24,792 nucleotides of DNA from Circinella umbellata (lineage: Eukaryota; Mucoromycota; Mucoromycetes; Mucorales; Lichtheimiaceae). The stretch is taken from contig JAIWNF010000145.1 in NCBI GenBank assembly GCA_025093555.1, positions 1 to 24,792 on the forward strand, given 5' to 3'. Position numbers and translations under genes: made by a program. Below, one piece after another: positions 18,161 to 24,792 of this stretch. Position 1 is the stretch's first letter, and each line of letters starts with the position of its first letter. The notes below the pieces were generated by a model, which was not told the origin of the DNA, made no database searches, and was given only the letters and a program-made list of their open reading frames with translations.

Positions 18161-19960
18161 AAGAAAGTTGAAAGGAAGATGTGTTAAAGTTCAAAGTGCG
18201 GTAAAAAAAAATATAAAGAAAAAATAAATGACAAATGGGGGATAATTGTTAAGAGAAGAATAATAGTATTACGAATGAAGTAGAATTGAATTCGCAAACA
18301 AAGGATAAGAGGATAGATGAAAGTAATATAAAATAAAGCTTCAAAGAAGTAATTAAAAAAGGAAAAATAGAAAAGGGAATAGACAATCGGCAAAGACAGG
18401 TAAAATAATCTACCGCCGGAGCTAATCAGATCGTGGCGGAACTTCTCGACCAGGGTCTAGAGGTATGAGGCCGGAAAACCTCACACACTCCATGTCACAA
18501 TATCGCGTCTGAAGCGGGTTTTACTCCTAGTTCCGCGTCAGCTTCAAACGTGACAGTGAAGCGATGATTCCAACCCAGGAATCCAGGTCGTCGCCGGGTA
18601 AATACTTCTGCCTAACGTATTTACCCGTTATTCCCCTTTGCTCCCCTATCCACGTTTTATCTTATTTATTATTATTACCTTCCACGTTTCCTCCCATTTT
18701 TAATATTGTTCTCTTTTACGATATTATGGAAGATCATTTTAATGATCTATAATTTATTATTTTTGTATTGCCTCTCATTGATCATATTGATCAATATTCT
18801 GTTTTAATTTATTTGATTTCGTTATTTCTTAATATTAGCATGATAACGACCATGCGGTTTTGCATAATATTATTATGTAATAATATTATCGTTTCATATT
18901 CTTATTTGAAAATATTATTATTTTTATTTTTGTTTTTATATAAATACCATTCAAAATAATAATAATAAAATAAAATAATCAATTAACGAACGAACTTATA
19001 AACGAACTGATCAATTGAACTATCTATCTATCTAATTATCAATTAGTCTACTTGTTTCTTATTTTACTTCCTCACCTTCTTTATAATCATTTCCCTTGTG
19101 GCATAATTTATTGTGTTTCATCTACCGAAAAATCCTGGTTATTACTATTAACGTTAACGTGCGGCGATTAGTCATATAAATTTACAACGGATCTGACAAC
19201 AATGACACGGACGGCACAGGGAAAATAAGATAATCCTCCGGGTGTGAAGATAAAATAATAAGAAAATAAAATAAAATGGACACAGCCAGTAACTGCAAGA
19301 TAAAAATAACAATAGAAAATAACAAAAGGGGTGGAATAATTATGTTTATACCAGAACAAACAACAATTAATCCAATAATGAAACTATTACAGGAAAAACG
19401 GATCGATTCCAACAGGAAATAATGAAAAGGTGAATTCTTCGATATTTTTTTTTATTACTAAAAATTTGATGATTATTTATAGGGATGGTTTTATGATGGA
19501 AAATTCTAATTATGTGTTGGCAGGATAATAATGATGATAATGATAACACTAATAATTATAAGGTAATTGACAACTAAAGGAACGGATAAAAGATAGAAAT
19601 ATAGTAGGACAACATAAAAAATAAGGAATCGGATCTAACATGGATGAAAAGCATGGGAAGTGGAAAATAAAATAAATAAACTAAAATAAATAAACTAAAA
19701 TAAGTCTATAAAATAGTGTGATGTGAGTTAGAAAATAGTAGACTAGAAAATGGTTGAAGAAAAAGGATCTAAAAATATGGATGTAATAAAGATGTGAAAG
19801 AGTGTTGAATGGTTTAAGTAGATTAATAATTACGGATGATTAAGGAAATGATGAATCGGATGGAAAGATGTATGGTTTCAGGGTCGATTATGTAAGCATT
19901 TTTGGATGATTATAGGGCATTAACAGTTTGGCCGGATAATCCGTTCCACAGCGTGTCAAC
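18161..19960. other. Non-coding region with a short GC-rich island
   Basis: No gene is supported. 18161-18400 continues the purine-rich style seen left of the transposon. 18410-18610 is distinctly GC-richer, including a CCGCC...GGCGG inverted pair near 18413-18448 and the sequence TCCATGTCACAA near 18491. A TATC microsatellite lies near 19021-19032 and AAATAAACTAA repeats near 19670-19700. The rest is AT-rich. Confidence 0.45.
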
Positions 19961-19967
19961 AACAAGG

Positions 19968-20041
19968 GCTCTTATGGCGCAATTGGCTAGCGCGTCTGAC
20001 TGTTAATCAGGAGGTTGGTGGTTCGAGCCCACCTAGGAGCG
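19968..20041 (+). tRNA. tRNA-Asn (anticodon GTT)
   Basis: 74 bases with discriminator G and no encoded CCA. Acceptor GCTCTTA pairs with TAGGAGC (one G-U). The D-arm holds GGCGCAATTGGCTAGCGC. The anticodon stem TCTGA/TCAGG surrounds loop CTGTTAA with GTT at 20002-20004. The T-arm GGTGG/CCACC has loop TTCGAGC. TTTT at 20042-20045 is a Pol III terminator. Internal A and B boxes are intact, so it is likely functional. Confidence 0.95.
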
Positions 20042-20068
20042 TTTTAGCTATTATAACTCATGTACTTT

Positions 20069-20474
20069 TGTCGTAGCTAAAATATCTAGTACTACCTTTC
20101 ATCTTGTAATTATTAATCGGTTATTTTTAATACCGATTATACTTCTTTTTACTGCAGCTTCTTTTCTTATTTCTTACTATATCCGCAGTAACATTATTAT
20201 TATTCTTATTATTATCATCCGCAGTAATATTATTAATATTACTATCATTATCATTCATAATATTATTATCATTATTCATCTGCAGTAATATCATTATTAT
20301 CATACATCATTATTATATTCTTTACATCCGCAGTAGTTAGAAAATATATAAATAGTCGATTATTTTATTAAATAAAAAACATCATCTTTACATTATCTTT
20401 TATTCTTTTATTTTCCTTTTATTATTTATATTTTATTTGGCTTGGTATTGTTCCGCCATAAAAATATTACGACA
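20069..20474 (+). repeat. 5' LTR of the Ty3/Gypsy element
   Basis: 406 bases bounded by a perfect 7-base inverted pair TGTCGTA ... TACGACA, with the TG...CA ends expected of LTRs, and followed two bases later by a primer-binding site. A TATA box (TATATAAATA, 20345-20353) and AATAAA (20371-20376) give a plausible U3/R order. The 3' LTR is outside the window, so boundaries rest on internal evidence. Confidence 0.75.
20148..20337 (+). repeat. TCCGCAGTAA repeats in LTR U3
   Basis: The word (A)TC(C/T)GCAGTAA/G occurs near 20184, 20220, 20281 and 20328, with a partial form (CTGCAG) near 20152. They are separated by ATT/ATC-rich spacers, all upstream of the TATA box. Such spaced copies could be transcription-factor sites. 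Confidence 0.55.
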
Positions 20475-20476
20475 AT

Positions 20477-20488
20477 TGGTAGCGACAG
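20477..20488 (+). other. Primer-binding site
   Basis: TGGTAGCGACAG, two bases after the LTR end. The first eight bases equal the complement of the 3' end of yeast initiator tRNA-Met (...CGCTACCA). The last four differ from yeast, so the primer is probably this fungus's initiator tRNA-Met. Confidence 0.6.
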
Positions 20489-20497
20489 AAAAGGTTT

Positions 20498-21562
20498 ATG
20501 AACCCCTATCAGAATTTTCAACAACATCGAGCTATAGAAGTCGATCCCCTTACTTACGACGATATTGAAGTAACTACAAAAGAAGAACTCACATTCGAAA
20601 ACTTACCAAGAAAAATGGCAGAAGCCCCTACAAATGAAAACGCAATTATTATGCAAGCTCTAACCAAGTTACTTGCTAAACAAGATTCTGGTCCTGGATT
20701 TCATGCACGTATACGTGAACCTGACACATATCATGGTGATCGTGGATTGGATGCCGCAATTGGATGGTTACGATCGGTCGAGCGATATTTAGAAATGGCT
20801 AATTTAGGTGAACACAAGTGGGTAGATTATGCAGCTACATTATTGCGAGATGAGGCTGACACATGGTGGCGTCAACAAGAGTTAATGGGTGACTGTGACG
20901 AATGGAAGGTTTTCAAGCAACGCTTCTTGGCAAACTTCAGTCCTCCTAACAGGTTACAATTGGCTCGTGATAGATTGGCGGCGCTGGTTCAGACTAGTAC
21001 AGTTGCAAATTTTGTGTCACAATTCCAAGCAGCTTGGTCATCGGTTCCTTCTATGACAGATGAAGAAGCTATGGATCGTTTTCAATGTGGGTTAAGTCCA
21101 AACATTCGACTCCAAGTTATGACCCGCTTTCCTTCAACTACAGATGAGGCGATGCGTTTAGCATTAGCGGTTGAACCAGCTCAACTACATAGTCAGACTA
21201 TCTTAGGTGAACAATTTGGATATTCTCCGTCACACAAACAACAACCACCCCAACTTGTCCCCGAGTATCTGCGTACCAATGATGTTGCTCCTATGGACTT
21301 GGATGCCATACGCTCACGAAGATCAGAACAATGGCGTTCGACTGGTCATAGTAGACCTAACCAACAGTGGCAAGGTAATCAGCGTAACAATGATAATAAC
21401 AAGGAATGTTACAATTGTGGTGGCCTGGGTCATATTTCTCGTTTTTGTTCTTCCCCCCGTCGTACAAATTCAAATCGTTCTTTTAATTATGATCGTCAAG
21501 GTGGTCGTCAAGGCAAGCAATATCGTTGGAACCAGGGAAACGACCAAGCGCGTCAGAATTAA
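20498..21562 (+). CDS. Ty3/Gypsy gag polyprotein, intact
   Basis: 354 residues from ATG 20498, 10 bases after the primer-binding site. A polar N-terminus is followed by the retrotransposon gag core (~80-230: [23 protein letters not shown], then [12 protein letters not shown] and [12 protein letters not shown]). A Gln/Arg-rich linker leads to one CCHC knuckle ([14 protein letters not shown], ~305-318) and a basic Arg/Gln tail. It forms the particle and packages RNA. The ORF ends at TAA 21560-21562 in the loop of the predicted frameshift hairpin. It shares layout, but little sequence, with the minus-strand gag at 13538-14395. Confidence 0.85.
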   Translation: MNPYQNFQQHRAIEVDPLTYDDIEVTTKEELTFENLPRKMAEAPTNENAIIMQALTKLLAKQDSGPGFHARIREPDTYHGDRGLDAAIGWLRSVERYLEMANLGEHKWVDYAATLLRDEADTWWRQQELMGDCDEWKVFKQRFLANFSPPNRLQLARDRLAALVQTSTVANFVSQFQAAWSSVPSMTDEEAMDRFQCGLSPNIRLQVMTRFPSTTDEAMRLALAVEPAQLHSQTILGEQFGYSPSHKQQPPQLVPEYLRTNDVAPMDLDAIRSRRSEQWRSTGHSRPNQQWQGNQRNNDNNKECYNCGGLGHISRFCSSPRRTNSNRSFNYDRQGGRQGKQYRWNQGNDQARQN

Positions 21563-24500
21563 AGGGAGTTCTGCCGCGCACCACTCCATCCCCCAATTCG
21601 TCTCTTAATATCGCCAAGTCTGTTAATGTCAATCCACTCTCCATATCAGAAGAACCCTTGATCGATTTATCTAATAGTCATGATGATGATTCCCAAGAAT
21701 TACAAAAAACATTAGATAAAGATAAAGATTATTTTAACTCATTATTATCAATAAAAGAATCTGAATTACCTCTGTATTTGATGTCTTGTAATGGTACTCC
21801 TATTAAAGTTTTGATTGATTCTGGTGCTTCTGGATCTTATGTTGCTCCCAAGATTACTATTGGATTACCCACTCGATTGGTCTCAGACCGAGAAGTCGAA
21901 ACTGCTGGTGGACATGTATTGGCTATTAATAAACAAGTTACACTCCCATTGGATGCTCAAGGTTATAAACATACGATGGATGCTTATGTTCTCAACACCA
22001 AATTTGACTTAATCCTTGGGCGCAATTGGCTTAAAGCAGTTCAACCAATTCCTGACTGGGATTTAGATACATGGCGCATCACTGTGAACAATCGTAATTA
22101 TATTATTCGCCCTACTCACAAGCGTGATATTCCTGATCTTACTTATTTGTTGTCCCATCGTCAAGTCCAGCGTCTAGAACGCCATAAAGGAATTGATAAC
22201 GTGTTTCTGTGTTATGTTCACCCTGGTGATATTCAATCCGATAATTCAGTACAAAACTCTAATGATGCCTTAGTTAAGGAATTTCGTGATGTGTTTCAAG
22301 ATACCCTGCCTGGTTTACCTCCTGATCGCGATGTTGAACATGTCATTGATACTGGCGATGCAGACCCAATTTCTCGACCACCGTATAAAATGAGTCCATT
22401 AGAATTGACAGAACTGCGCAAACAAATTCGTGAATTACTTGACTTACGTTTGATCCGCCCAAGTTCATCGCCATGGGGTGCACCAGTATTGTTCGTTCGA
22501 AAAAAAGATGGTACTATGCGCATGTGCATTGATTATCGTGCAATTAATCGAATAACAAAACGCATGTCACATCCACTGCCGCGTATCGATGAATGTCTCG
22601 AACAACTCCATGGTGCCAAATATTACTCCAGTATTGATTTAAAAAGTGGATATCATCAAATTCGAATCAGAAAGGAAGACATTCCGAAAAGCTCATTTAA
22701 TACACGTTATGGCTCGTTTGAGTGACTCGTTCTTCCCTTTGGTCTAATGAATGCACCTCCAGTGTTTCAAAAAACCATGAACTCGGTGTTAGGTGACTAT
22801 GTGGACAAGTTTGCTATGGTGTACCTTGACGATATTTTAATATATAGTAAAACAAAAGAAGATCATTATCGTCATTTGCGTTGTGTTCTTGAACGTTTAC
22901 GTGAAGCAAAGCTTGTTGCCAATTTAAAAAAGTGTGATCTTTTTAAAACTGAATTGGAGTTCGTTGGTTTTCAGGTCTCGGCCCGTGGTATTTTGCCATC
23001 CAAGAAAAAGGTACAAGCAATTCAAGACTGGCCAGTTCCGTCGAATGTACAAGAGGTTCGTCAATTTGTTGGTTTGGCGTCACATTACCGTCGTTTTATC
23101 AAAGGGTTTGCTTCGTTGGCAGCACCATTGACAGAATTAACAAAAGGAACTGGAACGAAGAAAAGAGCGATTGTTTGGACAAAAGATTGTCAAGTGGCTT
23201 TTGACCAGCTCAAGGACCGCATGACTGCTGCCCCCTTTTGGTACCACCTAATCCGCATGCACCATATTTTATTGAGACCGATTCTAGTGATTATGGTGTT
23301 GGCGCTGTACTATTGCAAAAAGGTGAGTATGATCAACTCCACCCATTGGCCTTTGAATCCAAGAAACTCTCGGCTGCAGAAAGGAATTATCCCGCTCAGG
23401 AGCGAGAATTATTGGCTATTTTACATGCACTACGGACCTGGCGCTGCTTTATTGATGGTCGCCATTATACTGTTTTCTCTGATCACCACCCACTTCAATA
23501 TTTCCGCTCTAAAACCAAGCCCACACCAAGATTGACCCGCTGGATTGCCGAAATTGAGCTATATGATCCTGACATTCAATATAAACCAGGCCGCGACAAT
23601 CATATACCTGATGTATTATCAAGAAGGGATGGTCCAACCTGTGTTGCTGCTGACAAATCTCTTGAACCAGAATTTTTATATGCTGTCCAGGCTATCGATG
23701 AATCCGACTGGCCTAAATTCTATACGTTTGCTGAAGAAAACTGGCCACCTACCTATAAGGATCTCTTAGCCAAACACAAGGACAAATTCATCGTTCGTGC
23801 TGATCAAGTTTTTCGGTTAATAAAAATTGGTAATACCATCCAGGAAGTTCGTTATGTGCTGTTTGCCCGCCGTGCTGATTTGGTTCAAGACTTCCATAAA
23901 TCTGTTGGCCATGCTGGTAAACTCACTGTTCAAGAATTAATGTGCAAACGATGGTGGTGGCCTGGTATGCGTTCCGATATTCAAGAATGGCTAGCTGCTT
24001 GTCCCCGCTGTCAACTTGCTGCCAATGCTGATCGAAAATCACACCATGCCCCAATGAAACCATTGAATATTCCGCCTGTGTTTTCTGTTGGCATCTGGAT
24101 TTTATTGGAGAACTACCCACTACCTTGTCTGGTAATCACTGGCTTCTTGTTGCTGTAGACTATACGACCAATTGGACCATCGCTCGCGCTGTTCCTGATG
24201 CTACTGGTGAAGCAATTGCAAATTTTATCTATGAAGAAATTGTGCTACCATTCTCATGTCCTACCGAAATTTTGACTGATAGAGGTGCAAACTTTATGTC
24301 TAAGGTTTTGAACAATTATTTGGGACGTCTTAAAACCAACCATTCACTTACAAGTAGCTTTCACGCACGTAGTAATAGTAAGGTAGAATGTACCAATGGT
24401 ATATTGAAGCAGATGATCCGTAAATTTGCTCATGGTCAAATACATCGTTGGGATCAGTTTGTCAACCCTGCTGTTTTTGCTTGTCGTGTCTGTAAGCACC

Positions 24501-24792
24501 GTACTCATGGTTTTAGCCCATATTTTTTGGTCTATGGTGTTGAACCAAAATTACCAGGCGAGATTTTACCACCATTTATCCACGTTACTGAACAAGAACT
24601 AGATGAACCTATAATTATTCAAGGCCGGGTTCCAGAAGCACGTCGGTTACGGAAGGCTCGCATCCTTGCTGAACAAAAGTTAAAAGCTAATGCCAATCTT
24701 GACAAAGCTAAATGGGATGCTCTACTTAAACCTCAAATTTTTTCTGTTGATGACCATGTGCTGATGCGCCATGAAAACAAGCTCGGTCTGGA
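21493..24792 (+). pseudogene. Ty3/Gypsy pol (protease, RT, RNase H, integrase), broken
   Basis: In the -1 frame relative to gag. Retropepsin [11 protein letters not shown] lies near 21812-21844. Reverse transcriptase runs from ~22330, with [19 protein letters not shown] start motifs, [19 protein letters not shown] and the catalytic YLDD near 22826. RNase H follows (ETDSSDYGVGAVL near 23260). Integrase has a zinc region (VGHAG...CPRCQ, ~23905-24015) and DDE core motifs WHLDF, ILTDRGANF and KVECTNG near 24090, 24275 and 24385. Damage: TGA at 22723-22725 where Trp is expected (YGSFE-W-LVLPFG), a one-base loss near 23236 in CCCCCTTTTGG, and another near 24087. Few lesions and intact motifs suggest a recently silenced copy. 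Confidence 0.85.
21535..21579 (+). promoter_or_regulatory. Predicted -1 programmed frameshift signal, gag-pol junction
   Basis: Slippery G GGA AAC at 21535-21541, in the gag frame (GGA starts at 21536). Spacer GACCAA (6 nt). Stem arm GCGCG-T-CAGAA at 21548-21558, 10-nt loop 21559-21568, arm TTCTG-C-CGCGC at 21569-21579. That gives ten Watson-Crick pairs and one T/C mismatch. The pol frame is -1 and open from 21493. GGGAAAC is an established -1 heptamer (beet western yellows virus uses it). Confidence 0.8.

Larger units (their letters stand above)
20069..24792 (+). mobile_element. Ty3/Gypsy LTR retrotransposon (3' end outside window)
   Basis: Order is 5' LTR, primer-binding site, gag, then pol with protease, reverse transcriptase, RNase H and integrase. 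The integrase-after-RNase-H order is that of Ty3/Gypsy. The LTR starts 27 bases past the tRNA-Asn gene. Pol carries three inactivating changes, while gag and the frameshift signal are intact. The window ends in the integrase C-terminal region, so any chromodomain and the 3' LTR are not visible. Confidence 0.85.

Noticed and set aside
18410..18610. GC-rich island as an RNA gene (5S or another tRNA)
   Set aside because: I could not fold a cloverleaf or find A/B boxes or 5S landmarks.

Overview
The window looks like a piece of an early-diverging fungal genome, most likely Mucoromycota and perhaps Mucorales. The evidence is AT-rich DNA, short spliceosomal introns (GTATGT/GTAAGN ... CTAAC ... AG), a eukaryotic tRNA-Asn, and transposon families whose protein signatures I recall from that group. 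The species call is inference. Almost everything is mobile-element DNA, mostly decayed, with one apparently intact host-like gene that is itself transposase-derived.

Layout. (1) 1-1799 and 15855-18157 are two nearly identical copies, in opposite orientation, of a ~2.3 kb PIF/Harbinger-like DNA transposon. The right copy is complete, with imperfect terminal inverted repeats and a GAA/GAA target duplication. It encodes a DDE transposase with a C-terminal chromodomain, split by a +1 shift at a T7 run in both copies, and a convergent small protein with a Cys/His zinc-binding pattern in place of the usual Myb-like partner. (2) 1800-5713 holds two minus-strand genes of a decayed CACTA/EnSpm-like element: a spliced transposase pseudogene and a spliced coiled-coil gene with one in-frame stop. 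The left Harbinger copy cut off the transposase 3' end. (3) 6330-6977 is the 3' end of a LINE. (4) 8533-9579 is an intact 348-residue Tc1/mariner-derived gene whose first catalytic Asp is replaced by Gly, with a 5' UTR intron and a 34-codon upstream ORF. (5) ~10130-10620 is a TPR-protein relic. (6) 11792-12442 is a minisatellite with 42-bp and 21-bp periods. (7) 12527-14490, minus strand, is a decayed Ty3-like element with an intact gag ORF and broken protease/pol. (8) 15390-15854 is a purine-rich degenerate repeat region. (9) 19968-20041 is tRNA-Asn(GTT). (10) From 20069 to the window end is a plus-strand Ty3/Gypsy element: 5' LTR, primer-binding site, intact gag, and a pol with one nonsense and two frameshift mutations.

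The strongest unexpected signal is regulatory RNA. Both Ty3-like elements, though different in sequence and on opposite strands, end gag with the same arrangement: a slippery heptamer G GGA AAY, a 6-nt spacer, a 10-11 bp stem with one central mismatch, a 10-nt loop, and the gag stop codon at or in the loop. Pol continues in the -1 frame. Different bases keep the same structure, as expected of a conserved -1 programmed frameshift signal. The second notable system is the Harbinger-like transposon carrying its own chromodomain.
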